Below are positions 1-13,308 of a stretch of 64,000 nucleotides of DNA, piece after piece (within the stretch, counting starts at the first letter, position 1; the number at the start of each line of letters is the position of its first letter). The position numbers were made by a program, and so were the translations under genes. This stretch comes from Scatophagus argus (lineage: Eukaryota; Chordata; Actinopteri; Scatophagidae), in assembly GCF_020382885.2 (NCBI RefSeq), contig NC_058499.1, positions 13,191,872 to 13,255,871 of the forward strand, in the 5' to 3' direction. The notes below the pieces were generated by a model, which saw only the letters and a program-made list of their open reading frames with translations, had not been told where the DNA came from and ran no database searches.

Positions 1-1397
1 GCGGATACCTAAAACGTAATCAAAAGTTCGGCTGTCCATCAACTGTGTAAACACAAGACCAACTCAGTATTTCTTTGCTGTCACCCACCAAAAAATGCAG
101 TTATGTCCTGGGTCGTACACACATCAACTACTGCAGTAAAATGTGCAATTCAGATTGATAACTCTCAAACAAAGCTTGCTTCTATGAAAAAGTAAACTCG
201 CAAGCTTTTTTAAGTCGTATAGAAGATTCAATAACATACAAAACTGATTTAAACCAAATTATTTGATTACAAGAAACTGGATTGGTCCTCGGCTATGGAC
301 ACCGGAGAGCGCCACAAGAGTTTGGGGACTGTTTTTCTCCTTTTTCAGAGTTTTGACGAAAAGCTCAGGGAACATCTTAATGTTGGCATAAAATTCTTCA
401 TAATAAATATTCATTTATTTATTTATGCGACGTGAACAAAGGCGGACGGATAGGCTGAAGACAAGTGTACTACGCAAGCACTCAGACAAGACTGAACTCT
501 AGAAAATGGATAACCCAAATAATGCTGTTACTTATCCATTATCTGGTCTACCAAAGCCCCCCTGCTGTGTTGGTGCACCTCACGGGACTTTGCGACTATG
601 TCACGTTATGGGTCTCCACGGTCACTATTTTATCACATGGGTTTCTCCAACAGCACAGTGGAGCTGTGTCCCCTGGTAAACTCATGTGCTGAAAAAAATA
701 CACAATACTGACAATAATCTCTGCCAAGCAAAAACAAAAGCGGAGTTGAGGTAGTCCGTCTGTAGGTCAGTGGTGGGAGAAGTAAGTCTGTTCCGATCAA
801 TTACCTAAATAGATGAAGGTATTTTTCTATTGTAGAAGCAAGCAGAAATACTCCACTGCAAGCGGGCTAAAAAAGGTGTTACGTGAAAACTTCAAGTAGG
901 CTGCAGTACAACAATCAGGAGACAATGGACTTTGCTTGACAGCTGTTAAGTCTTTTAAAACAACAAGTAATGGCCTGTTCACCTCGGGATAAATCGGTAA
1001 AACAATGAAATAGCAAAGTTATAAACTGCCCAGGAACAAGCAGAAAACTGACAGTGAATTTACAGCCCTTTGAACCTCATAGAGGCATTCTCACGCTTGT
1101 GGCCATTGTAACATAAAACGTTAATATCGGTAGCCATAAAACGTGCCGAATTAGAAACACTGTGTAAAACGTACTATTTTGATAAATAAGAAAGTGATTA
1201 TTAATTCAACGTAAATACTTAAGCCCTGTAACTTTTGGAATAATGTGGTTGCTGTTTTTGGCATCTGTTTTTGAGAGGGTGTTTGTGTCTTTCGTAGTAT
1301 CTGGCAACCCTGGGCAGTCTCAGCCGGTGAATCTTGCGTCTGCTTCTCTGTCAGCTGAACCTCCGCAGAAGGTCTTTCTCTGTAGCCGGTTAGCATC
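1..1397. other. Upstream region and 5' UTR of dnaja2
   Basis: No coding exon is supported here. Short open frames have no family resemblance and no splice context. The last 100 bases before the ATG are likely dnaja2 5' UTR and promoter. A CCAAT-like box in reverse (attgg) lies near 281. Confidence 0.4.
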
Positions 1398-4300
1398 ATG
1401 GCAAACGTTGTGGATACTAAGCTGTACGACATCCTCGGAGTTTCACCATCTGCTTCTGAAAATGAACTAAAAAAGGTGAGTAACCTATGAAACGTAAGGG
1501 AAATTTGTACGAAATAAAAGAGGGAACAGACATCACCAGTTAAATGTGGCCTAGTTACAAGCTAACTTAATCAACGTGAGCTAATTGCAGGGCGCTAGCT
1601 AAAGGTGCTCAATAGCAGTGAGTTTGCTAGCCTGGCATGTAAGCTAAGCTTGCTAAGACAGATGACTGTTCGGTGCTTCGAGGCGAAGGATTTTTGAAGA
1701 CAAAAATATTCATTGGTGTTGGTAAAATACTGACAATCATTATATTTTTCATCGTTTCTTTATAAGTCAGAAAGATGTTCCCAACCAAGAAATACATATG
1801 TGATCATGAGTGTGTTATACACCGGCTACTAGAGGAGAACTAGCCACATTCCAGCAAATAGCCATCGCCATGTCGATCAGTAACGACGCATGTAGCGTTA
1901 GCTAAACAGCTCACCTACCTAAAAAAAAACCCCAAAACAAAACAGGTAAAAAGAAATATGGTTGTGCGTTCATCATTTGGTAACGCAAACCCGGCGTTAG
2001 TTTATCTTGAGTTGACCTTCATTTATAAAATTGTGTGGTGTTTACTAGCTAACCTTAAAATCATCCATCGTGTAGCTAACTGCTGTACAGTTAGCGTAGT
2101 TAGCCAACATGCATGTCGTTTTGTACTCCAAACTTAATTCAAACATCAGACAGTTGGGAAATGTTTATTATCCACTAACCTACGGCTCTTGCTAAACGTA
2201 ACTTGAGGTATTTTACCCATAGATTGCTTGTTCATTCGTCTTATAAATTTGTGAACTTAAAACCATCCGATCTCTCGATAAATTTGATTCAGTGATCACA
2301 TTGTAAGGCAGTCGCTCGTCATCCCAGCATTTTTCCTACCAAAATGTAACATGCGTGGTGGTAGTGACTAGTGACAGTGTGATTCACTTTTAAAACCATT
2401 TCATGTTAAAATGACTTGCTTTCAATGTTAGATGCACGTATTTGTCAGAAGATCATGATTGTAAACGTGACTGTCGGAAAAGATGGAGATTTTCGAAATT
2501 AGCTTCGTTTACTTCGTCCTGTTACCAGAGTGTTTGGGGTGTACCGTTATTGAGATGTCAAAGGCAGCAATGCTCTTGCCGGTGTCCTGATGTTTTTGAC
2601 AGCAGGCCCACAAGTCAAGCCCTTGGCTAGTATGGGTGGTAAGGACAGTTAACAGACTTAGTGATTTACTAGCAGGCCTATTTAACACAATTGGTATCTG
2701 AGCTCAAGGCACTCAGACAAATTTGTTCGCGTTCATATTTCATTACAGGCCTACCGTAAACTGGCCAAAGAGTACCATCCTGACAAGAACCCTGATGCTG
2801 GAGACAAGGTATGTTGCACCAAAGCACATTATGTTAAAAGCGGCAGCTCAGTTTCTCAACAAACAAGATCAAGAAACAATGTCAACTCAGTTTGTCATGA
2901 TCAGACAGTCAAACTCTTAGGGGATTAACACAAGGCATACAACAAAGTACAGAATGTGAACTGGCTTCTCTCATGAGAAAAGTACATTCACTTTTGATTT
3001 ACTGCTCTAGGACCTAATTTCTTAGATTCTGCAAGAATGTGATATGAGAGACCGCATTGTCTTCTTTCATTTGCTGTTCACTTTGTAAGAGGGGCTCATA
3101 AAAAACTATACTACTATGCCCTCTTTGCTGTGATGTTTATTTTTTGTGTGTTCTGTGTCAAGCTGTCTGATTATTCTTTTTTTCCTTTCCCAGTTTAAAG
3201 AGATCAGTTTTGCTTATGAAGTACTGACAAATCCAGAAAAGAAGGAGCTCTATGATCGCTATGGAGAACAGGGGCTACGGGAGGGAGGAGGCGGAGGGCC
3301 TGGCATGGATGATATCTTCTCTCACATTTTTGGTGGAGGACTGTTTGGGTTCATGGGGGGACAGGGCAGAGGACGCAATGGAGGCAAGAGGAGAGGAGAG
3401 GACATGGTACACCCCCTGAAGTAAGTTTGCTACATATATGCAATTCTGGTGCTTCAGTAGGTTCATATATCAAGTGTTGCACACATCCCATAACTCTTTT
3501 GTCACACAGAGTTTCTCTTGAAGACCTCTACAATGGCAAAACCACCAAACTGCAGCTCAGTAAGAATGTGCTGTGTGGTGCCTGTAATGGGTAAGTTTGC
3601 TTTGAGTCTTTCAGTTTAACTATTTAAAAATAGCCTATTGATCCATACTTTCAAAGTCCTGATGGAACATAGCATGTCATTTCAGTAATTGTGTTTGATA
3701 GAAATTCTTGTCAACAATGCTGATACTTTACTGTTTGCATATTAGTCAGGGGGGTAAGGCAGGAGCAGTGCAGAAGTGTGTGGCATGCAGAGGACGAGGT
3801 ATGAGAATCATGATTAGACAGCTGGCTCCTGGGATGGTCCAACAGATGCAGTCAGTCTGCACAGACTGCAATGGAGAGGGTAATATGTCCATATATATCC
3901 ACACACTGATTGTACATGGATTATGTATAGCAACAGGTCCAACAGTGTTTTGTAACTGTCCAATCTTGGTATGTGTATATACAGGTGAGGTGATAAATGA
4001 GAAGGACCGCTGCAGAAAGTGTGAGGGCCACAAAGTGTGTAAGGAAACCAAGCTTCTGGAGGTTCATGTGGACAAAGGCATGAAACATGGACAAAAGATT
4101 ACATTCTCTGGGGAAGCTGACCAAGCACCAGGTGTCGAACCAGGAGATATAGTCCTGGTGCTACAAGAGAAAGAACATGAGGTAAGAAAACAATTGTATT
4201 CTGAGATTTATGGCTTCACTGTAGTTACTTTATTATCATGGCTAAGCAAATAATTATCATTTTGAGGATGTTTCTATGTTTATGTGGCAAACATGTTGAA

Positions 4301-5278
4301 ATGAACCTAAGCAACAAGTGATTTAATTAAAATCAGGAGTTCCGCCGTGAAGGCAGTGACCTTCACATGGTTCAGCGTATCGGCCTTGTCGAGGCTCTGT
4401 GCGGTTTCCAGATGACTGTCACACACCTTGATGGACGTCAGTTGCTTGTCAAATACCCACCTGGGAAAATCATTGAGCCGGGTAAACATGTCTCTATACC
4501 ACATAAATTGATTTTTATCTCTTTCATTCCAATCCTGCTTTTCTTTATTTTAGTGGACAATACAGTGAACGACAGATACTTATTTTTATTTATTTATTTA
4601 TTTTTTAAATAATCAATATAACTTCATCGTCAAACTCAAATGTTAAAAAAGAGTAGTGGTTGAAGTCCTTTTTTCCTCCTTGTCCTTTATTGTTTTTCAT
4701 TGCCTGACAATTCTGTGAGCTTATTACATGGTTGGTAAATTGAAAAGTAAAAGTGCATGTTCAAGCCAAGGCCTCATACTGTATCATAAGATTCTTATTA
4801 TGTCTGCATGTTTTAATACCCTTTGTGGGTGTTGTGTATTTGTGCGGCAGGCTGTATTCGAATGGTGAAGGGAGAGGGAATGCCGCAATACAGAAACCCC
4901 TTTGAGAAGGGAGACCTTTACATCAAGTTTGACGTCCAGTTCCCTGAAAACAACTGGATTAGTCCCGAAAAACTGAATGTGAGTGACAGTTTTTTCTTTA
5001 AACATCAGAGTTGCACAGTTTTCATTCCATTAAGCCTGAATGATTGTGGTGTCATGTCTGTCGTTTTAATTAAAATGAATTTCTTTCAGGAACTTGAGTG
5101 CTTGCTGCCAGCTCGTGCTGAAAATCCTGTGATCGCAGCAGATGCAGAGGAAGTTGACTTGACAGATTTCGACAGGAGTCAAGGGTCAGGCGGTGGAGCC
5201 AGGAGAGAGGCCTACAATGATAGCTCTGATGAGGAAGGGGGGCATCATGGCCCAGGGGTGCAATGTGCACACCAGTAG
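1398..5278 (+). CDS. dnaja2: DnaJ homolog subfamily A member 2 (Hsp40 co-chaperone)
   Basis: Type I Hsp40 that stimulates Hsp70 ATPase and binds unfolded clients in the cytosol. Coding exons: 1398-1475, 2749-2808, 3194-3420, 3510-3590, 3746-3879, 3985-4181, 4337-4481, 4851-4978, 5090-5278. All phases agree and sum to 1239 nt, 412 aa, the usual DNAJA2 length. Seen: J domain beginning [15 protein letters not shown] with the HPD motif (EYHPDKNP) in exon 2; a Gly/Phe-rich stretch in exon 3; four CxxCxGxG-type zinc motifs across exons 4-6; two C-terminal substrate domains; and the C-terminal CAHQ prenylation box. The start is the ATG in the context tagcatcATGG. No break was seen. It converges on the minus-strand gene at 7037-13308. 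Orthology is called from remembered DNAJA2 sequence, very close throughout. Confidence 0.97.
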
Positions 5279-6462
5279 AAAGACTTAAACATAAAGATGT
5301 GCACACACAAACGCAAAAACACATCAACATCCCTTCAGTCCCATTGCTAACACCCACCATTCAAGACTTGACGCACATACGTGCACATTTCTCTTCTTTC
5401 ATCATCCCCATGAAAAAGAGATAAACACACATTCATAGACACGTATATTCATCCTTCTCAGTTCCATGGTGCCCACAAGTCAGAGATATGCTGGATGTGT
5501 GATGACCATTTTGTGTTTATGGACTGTAGTGCTTGTCAAAGCACCTCCAGCAAGACGGTGGTCTCAGTTTCAGAGGTTCACTGATTGAGCTGGACTTGGA
5601 CCTCCCCGTTTTCATCATAGGCTTTTACCTTTCACTGTGGGAAACACCAGTCTAGTGTATAAAATGCAAATATTGTTGACTATCTTGTATAAGGTGTAGT
5701 TTAGTGTATCACACTCAAATGCATGCTGCTTTCTTGCTGAAGATCTTGCACATGTAGATCCAGGGTCCGGACACTACAGAGAATTCAGACACCACACGTT
5801 TAAATTTCAGTGTGTCACTGCTGTAAAATGCTATCAGCTGACCTGATTACAGCTCTAAAAGTGTGGCCTCTGCGCAGCCTGTTGAGAGTCGCACCACAAC
5901 CCACCACATCCTCTAAGGTGAACCATCATATTTTGAAAATGGGACTGGTTCTATTTAATTCCCAGCTATCACATTGCTAGAATATTAAAGCCGTGACTAC
6001 AGCATCTGTCAGCCAGGCACTGTGTTTCCTTAGTTTGGGATTTAAGCTTGTTTGTCTTTGTTTGAATGTTGGTGCGTCTGAGGCCACATAACGTGAACCC
6101 AAGTTGTATTCTTCATTTTATATGAGGACTCACTCTTGTACTCTGTATGTATGTGTGCAATGCAGTGGCTCAGTGTGTGAGCTGCTGTGGAATGTTCCGG
6201 CTTACTAGGGTGATAAGGTATTCCTGCATTGTGTTGGACTGCAGTGTGAATAGCATCAGTTACAGAAGAAAAAAAAACAGAATGTTAATTTGATGAGAAA
6301 CTCTCCTATGTAGACATTTTCCCTCTTTTCACCAGGACTGAGACTCTTGACGGAAACCACTGGACCCGCAACAACCCTTTGTATTATACATATCTCCCCA
6401 TTGTAGAGGTCTTAGCTAAATCCTTTGACACATTACAATATTTCCATTCAAACTGACCTGTA

Positions 6463-6468
6463 AATAAA
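6463..6468 (+). terminator. dnaja2: Probable dnaja2 polyadenylation signal
   Basis: AATAAA about 1.2 kb after the dnaja2 stop, in AT-rich sequence that carries no coding exon. An ATTAAA near 5985 could serve a shorter 3' UTR. Usage is inferred. Confidence 0.45.
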
Positions 6469-6943
6469 TACAGCCTCAGTCCATAGGTGCATTCAAAGTC
6501 TACAGCAATGTCCTTCTTCCAGTCAGATTATTTGAAGTGGGTACACTTGTGGGTAATGGCCAACTGTGCCAAATCAAATGTGTTCACATGAAGGGGAGTT
6601 GATGAAACCTCTGTAGACTGTTAACATGCACCTGTGCGACTCATTGTGTATGTAATTAAGGTGATGGGGATAATGTGTACACAGCTGAAGGAGGTCATTG
6701 ATAAATGACATTACTGTTAACACTTATGTTTGTCAAGATGGTAATTAAACTGTATAATACACAGTCACTGCAAGTGTGAGATCTGTTTATTTGATATGCA
6801 CGAGCTGCATTCTTAAAATTTTTCTATAGTGTGTGGTCATTTGACCACAAACAAGAAGCGCTCCATAAATATAAAATCTGTAACATTTCACTTGAACACA
6901 TCACGATATCTGTGAAACAGTGTGGCTTGATAATAAACAAACA

Positions 6944-6949
6944 TTTATT
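6944..6949 (-). terminator. Probable polyadenylation signal of the coiled-coil gene
   Basis: AATAAA on the minus strand, about 90 bases past the stop codon at 7037. It suggests a short 3' UTR that ends before the dnaja2 3' end. Confidence 0.45.
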
Positions 6950-7036
6950 GAGGTATTTTGTGATTGGAAGTCACCTGTTGGACAGTGCTGACAACCGTCA
7001 TGAAGAATATGTGACGATGCATACATACATAGCTGC

Positions 7037-10000
7037 TTATTCTGCTCCATTGTCCATTTCTCTGCTGTGGAAAGCTACTGGACCCAGGAGTTCCTTAAAT
7101 CCTACAGTGTTCCTAAAGGAGAACAAAGGCAAGCCTACTTTATATAATAGCATATTTCAAAGATGCAGGAAAAAAAAAACAATTAGAATGACATTCAAAA
7201 ACAGTAAGTGACAAAATGAGACCAAATAAAGACAGAATAGACTGTAAATCCAAAGGGAATAGAAGAGAGGATGGTTAACGTTCATTTTGTGTTACCTCAC
7301 TACTTTAAAGGGGTGTCCCATACCTGTCTCGTTTGGACTGCATGACACTGGAGCGCTCTCTTCTCAGCTGCTCCAGTCGCTCTCTGACAACTGTCTTCTG
7401 CCGATTCCTATCCTCCTAAAACACAGCATTAATGGTGATTATACAAAATGTAGATCAAATTATGCAGACTGAATTGGACCAAAAAAGGTGCCAGTACCCT
7501 AATTCAGCAGTTGCATGTCATGATGTCTTGGATATAAATATTTTTACACTTATATACTACATATATGCATATATACGTTATAATGAACTGCAAAACTGGC
7601 TGATATCAGTTTGTTAAGTTCATAATGTATGTGCAAGACTTCCTTTATTTGGCTGTAAAGACTAAAGTCAAAACTGTGTCCACATTTAGTCCATTCAGCT
7701 GTTGCAAATTCAGATCAATTGGCAAGCTGCTGCCACAGTAGTTGGCAGCTGATGCGGGAGGCTCGGTGTTGGTGCTGCGACTAGTTTCACCAGCCTCTGA
7801 GTCATTTCCACTGTAGTTAGCTACTATTAGCACGGCGGCAGCTGCTTTCAGAAAGGTGTTGCTGTTGTTTTTTTTTTATCTTCTGGCATTTTTCAGCAAC
7901 ATTTTCAGAATGTTTTCATCCAAACTCACCAGAAGTGATCCATTTAATAAGTGAGGATACTCAAGGACAAAAAACATAAGTGCCCGTACTCAGCACTGAC
8001 GAGTACTGCCGTATACAGCATTTTACCTGTGGTAGATCTCGTGTGAGGTGTCTTAGCCTGTCTATGTGTTTCAGGCCAAGGAGGTCTTCTTCTGCCTTTC
8101 TGTTCTGGATGATTGACAGACGCTCCTGAACCTGAAAGACAAACAGTGTCAGAGTGACAGGTCACCTCTACCTCTCACTCACATTGACCTGAATGCTCTT
8201 TCAGTGCCCATCTGTCCACTTTCCAGTTGTGGACAAAGTTGTGCCTGAAATCCCCAATCTGTCCTTCTCACCCTCAGCAGCTGTCTCTCTCGATCCCTCT
8301 GCTGCCTCTGTTCGACCTTTCTTTGCATGTCCACCAGGTTACGCATTGTCCTTTCTCTCTCCATTGCTGAGAAGGGTTCTAGGGCTTGATCTCTCTCCAT
8401 CAGGGTGGATTCCCCTTCTGCAGGGCTACAGCCAACCTTTGCAAGGAAATAGCATTCTAGCAGATTGGTGGTGCTTTAAATTAAGTTAATAATGTGAAAG
8501 TAATGAGCACTGGCTGGGCAAATATGTCCCGGGGGACTTACATAAGCTTGTGAATTATATTTGTGGTCCTCAGTGTGAGTGGGTTGAGGCCCTCTATGGT
8601 CCCACACTTCTGACTCTGGTGCAGTGGGACACATTTCCACCTCAACCACTTCTCTCTCCACATTAACAGTCTCACTGTGTAGTGCAGAGCAGTGGTCACC
8701 AATATGATGGTTAATTTCAGGAGGGTCAACCAAGAGATGTGGTTGTACAGGCTGAAGGATCTTTTCTACCAAAGCAGGCATTTCAAGGTCACATTCAGAC
8801 AGAGCTTCTCTTTTCTCTGGTTGATCAGCTGTTGTTTGCTCCTCCAGTATCAGCTAAGAAAAATTCAAAAGAGAAAATCAGATGCATGACATAAAAATGA
8901 AATGTTTTCATGTCTGTTTGCTGAGAACCTGTCTTACTGTGTTGCACTGCTGGTCTGCAGACTGTGCACCAGGATGACGTGTGGAATCAGATTGGGATAA
9001 AGTGGGTTTCAGATCTTCACTGTCTTTCTCTCCAGAAGAGAGAAGTCCAGGGTTCTCCATGCACTGTGTGTGTTCACATGTGCTGCTTGTGTCTCTTATT
9101 TGGACTTCTGTCCTCAAACTGCTCTCAATATTCTGGCTCTGTCCTTCAGCCTCTGCATCATTGTCGGTGTTGTGCTCTGGTGGTTTGCTCCAAGCAAGAG
9201 TGATCAGTGAGCCCTGTTTCTCATAGCTCTGTGGGCTCTTTGTTGGTTCTTTTATTTGGACTCCTCCCTCTGCAACAAGACTCTGACTCTGAGAATTATT
9301 TGTTTCTTCTGATACACACAAGATCTCCAAATAGGGCAGGTCCTCTGTGTCGGCTCCACAACCTGGGGTAATGCAAAGTATTGTAATTGCAGGTATGAGT
9401 GTATGATAATCTGATCACGTGTTTGCAGTACCTGTACAGATGTTCTGTTTGTCATTTGCTGCTTGTACTCCACTCAGTTCTCTGCAGATTGAATCAACTT
9501 TTGGAGCTTCAAGTGGACTCCCACTTCTGTTTTGAGCATCAATTGGTCCACTGCAGTGAGACTGAGCTGCGATTTGCTCATTGCTTCTGTTTTTGGTGAA
9601 GTTTGGATAAGGAGTGAGTATAGAGCCTGAAGTAAGAGGAGCATCTGAGATCAGGAGATGGTGTTGGTTGGTGTAGCTTTGTGTTTGAAGTGCAGATTCA
9701 TACTCATCTCGCAGAGCTCGAATATGCTGAGTACTCTAACAGAAACACAAAACGGGTTATACTTTATTGTGGACTTTGGATTGGACTTTGCGGTTGTCTT
9801 AACTGACCTCATCTATCAGTGCTGGCACAACCACAGAGGCTTGGACCTCCTGGAGCTCCATCAGATGAGTCAAGAGAACCAGGGAACAATCCTCCAGCTG
9901 GTGTTGGGACCATAATGCTGGTTTCCTGCTTATGTGGTCCTGCATTTGTGTGGTCTGAGTCTCGTTGCGTGTCTGCAGGTCAGCATGGATTTGTCTCAGC

Positions 10001-13000
10001 CTTTTTATACAACCACTTCTTATAGCAGCTTGTGTATGACTATCTGCGTCGGAAACAGAAAACAACAAAGATTGGAGAATACCAAAGAAAACCAATTCTG
10101 ACAAAAAGGAAGAAAAAATTGATTTACCCTCTTTTGGAGGAACTCTGCAACCTGGCTCTTGCAAATCCTCCAGGGAGATCCCACGTACCAACTTGACCAG
10201 GTGCTTCCTCTCCTGCTCTTGAGTCAGCACCAGCAACTGCAGCAGTGCCTGTTGTCACAGAGCCAAAAGTTTTGTTCTACTGCCGCCACAGCTACTGTAG
10301 TGTTTTCATTTTGGCATGCACTACCTGTGTCTGAGAGTCAGCCGATTTACAATACCTGCTGTGGTGACACTGAGATAGAGTCTCTGTTTTGCTCTTGCTC
10401 TTCACTGTGTAGCCACAGGGACGCCTGATCTGCTCTGCATGGACTCCTAATATAGGGCCTGAACAGATACAGGAGGGACACACAGAATCAGCTAAAACGG
10501 CTTAAAGCAAGAAGCAATTGCCAGAGTTAGACTGTTCATGTTTGTTGGCTCACCATGTCTCCCAGGACTGCCGAGCTGCCAGAAGAGCACCATAGGACAT
10601 TTTTTCTCTCTGAGCTCTGAAAGCTGCCAAACTGATGTATAGAGACAGCATTCTCAGGCTCTCCCTGTCAAGCCTGGAGGGCAAAAGATTAAAGGATCAA
10701 GTCTTTCCAGACATGGCTGGAGCCATGTGTGACAAGATCCTACTGTCAAAAAGATTCTAAGAAAAGCATACTTAAATCAAGCATGTGGATATATGTGGGA
10801 CTGGCAACTCATCTGAAATTATTTTGCTTTTCTTGCTGGTTAAAACTTGACCTGGTGTGTTTCAATAGTATTTACCTCTCACCCAGGACTGTTAGTGAGT
10901 CCCTTTCTTGTTGACGAGATCTGTGCAACTCACACAGGAGCGAAACGGCAGTCCAACACCGTTCCCTAGACTCAAGACAGCTTCTAAATGATGCTCCCAG
11001 GCAGGCCCTAAGGGAGAATTATTTTTTGATGATTATATTGTTTTTGTTTGACGCAGCTGTGGTTCAGGAGGTAGAGCAGTCATTCACCAATTGGAAGGTC
11101 AGTGGCTTGATCCCTTGCTCTGGCTCAGAATGACTGCACTGCCATCAGTGTGTGAATATTTGTATGAAAGGATGAATGTGGCAAGCGTTGGAAATCACCT
11201 TGACGAGTCAGTTTGGTTATTGTTTTATTTTCAGTTGAAGACATTTCCGTATACATTTTATTTCTTCTTAAACTTACAATAAGAACTTTGGCGCATGTGT
11301 GTTACCTGTACATCCTGAATGCTCCAGGAAGCTCAGCCAGACGGAACATGTCACCTGAGGCCAGAGCCTCCTCTGCAAGGTCCTCCAGCCCCTCCTCTTC
11401 CTCTTGTTGTTGCCATGGCAGCAAGGTCTCCCAGATACTGAGAGCTGTGGTTTCACCCAAAAAAAAGGAAAAAAACAGGAATGTTAAGCATCTGGCAAAA
11501 GCTGCAGAAAAGGTGGGGTGGGACACTGGTGAGCACTGGGATGAAGAGCTTGTGTGGTGAGAGAAAAAGAACAGCACAGGTTGTTTTTGACTGAAATAAG
11601 CCCATGGGAGCCAATTTCCACCAATCTGATAAAAAAAAACCCACTTCCTGTAGGTCATTATAATGAAAAAAAATTCCTGGAAATAAAGAGTTGGTATCTC
11701 AAAATAATGATAGTTTATTTTGGCTTCCTTAATATCAGCTCAGTTATCTAACTTAACTATGTAACACAGGGGTGACTAAACAGAACAACAAGTTTAAAAC
11801 CTATAGGCTGATAAATGCAAAACAACAGCATTATTTAGGGTCTGGACGATCTGCTCCCACAAATGGGCTTTTCTGTCTCTGTTATCGTAGTTTGTCTCTG
11901 GTAAGCAGGATAGACAGACAAGGCCTGAACAAGCTAAGTTGTACTTAAAGTTATGAGATTGTTCCCTGTGTTATATTGTGACGACAGTTCAGATAATCTT
12001 TTCCTTACTGTAGTGCTCCTGCAGCATTTCTGTAAAGAGCAAATGGGTCACTGCATCGTATTTTACTTCCACCAATAGGAGGACATCTGACAGTGTAACA
12101 TAGCCCCAGACCTGACCTCCAATCTCTGGGCTTTGGCCCTGCCACAGAGACGGTGATAATATGCTCTGCACACCCTCTGATGCCAGTCTAAGAAGATAAA
12201 CACAAACACATATAAACATTATAATTACAGTAAATAAGCACTTCAGTGTATGTCGGTGGTGGTGGCTTGTAACGTTACACAAAGGTTTCCGGCGGTGAAA
12301 GTAGTGATACTGCAAGGAAAGTAAAAGTTGAATTCATTTCTTATTTGTGCTAGTCTTACAACATGTTGTTTAACATTGTTCCCCAATTGTCACTTGACTT
12401 GAGAGTCAAAATATTTGAGTTTAAACTAATTGATGCTCACCTGGCCCAGCGCTGCCTGGCTGCCTTCTTGAGCCTCCTCATAGCCGTCGCACTACCATAC
12501 AGCTCTTGCTTCTCCTCCAGTCGGTCCCTCTGTGCGTGCAAAGTAAATGAAATGATAAATAGAGTAACAGTTTCCACACAGGGGAAAAGCTGTCACACTG
12601 CAAGCACATACCTGCAAACTGTCTGTGTCAAAGGTGCATGATTGTACAGGTCCTGAATCTGCTTGGTTGTGAACTTTTTTCAAAATATTGGGTTCTGTGC
12701 TTTGGTGCAGGCAATCCAGTACATGAGGGCTGATAATGACTGGTTTGTCCATCTCGTTGAGAGTGGTGAGATTTCCAGAATTTAGGAGCTGGAGGTCCCA
12801 GTAGAGCTGAAGATAATGTTATTTAGATTATATTTTGGTTAGTAGGTTTTCAGAAAATCTCAAGAAAGAAAAGCATTTCAATGACTACCTTTTCCTTCTT
12901 TTCCCTCTCCCTCTCCATTTCTACAAGAACATCCAACACATTTTCACCAGAACAGGACCAGCTAGTGTCACCTCCTGCAATCTGAAACAGACCCAGACAC

Positions 13001-13308
13001 AAAGGAGTATTCCATAATGACAAATGAAGAATGATCAAACGAGAGCTGCTTTGACAGGGATGCTTGCTGTTTGAAATGTGTCTGAATTACCTTCTCCATG
13101 GCAGCGTGTGCCTCATCTGCGTCAGAGCTAACATGAAATACTTTGCGGTAGAGCAGACTCACGTCTTCAGATGAGAACTTTGCTCCGACAGACATGCCCA
13201 GGGACTGATAAACACCGGCGATGCAATCCTGAGGGAAGATGCCAGGACATTAGTTGTAGTTTACACATGGGAAAAAAAAAGCAATTGAGAGCATCTTACC
13301 TGCTCCAT
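7037..13308 (-). CDS. Unrecognised coiled-coil protein, about 1010 aa, with one apparent frameshift
   Basis: Nineteen exons (high to low): 13300-13308, 13091-13228, 12889-12981, 12612-12806, 12441-12529, 12009-12187, 11306-11444, 10876-11007, 10554-10674, 10356-10458, 10128-10248, 9808-10043, 9432-9735, 8938-9362, 8542-8853, 8272-8436, 8027-8131, 7324-7415, 7037-7112. Every junction has GT-AG sites and matching phase except within 10554-10674, where one extra base in an A6 run shifts the frame; the total is 3034 nt, one more than 1011 codons. The protein starts MEQDCIAGVYQSLGMSVG, has charged coiled-coil stretches (exons near 12900, 12500, 8350 and 7370), a long acidic Ser/Gln-rich middle (8542-9735) and ends near GFKELLGPVAF. 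No signal peptide, membrane segment or catalytic motif was seen. I do not know the family; a cytoskeletal or centrosomal role would be only a guess. Confidence 0.75.
11053..11215 (+). repeat. tRNA-like SINE-type repeat, diverged
   Basis: Contains an A-box-like stretch (gttcaggaggtagagcag) and, about 30 bases on, a B-box-like stretch (ggtcagtggcttgatccc), followed by a gaatatttgtatgaaaggatg-type body. This matches my memory of a very common percomorph repeat with a pol III-like head. It sits in an intron of the coiled-coil gene. Family name not assigned. Confidence 0.55.

Noticed and set aside
3708-4253. Single 181-codon frame spanning two dnaja2 exons
   Set aside because: It reads through the short intron 3880-3984, which happens to be open; the splice sites and the known DNAJA2 sequence show that the intron is removed.
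6831-7211. Plus-strand open frame of 126 codons after dnaja2
   Set aside because: Overlaps the last exon and poly(A) signal of the minus-strand coiled-coil gene; no homology and no splice context.
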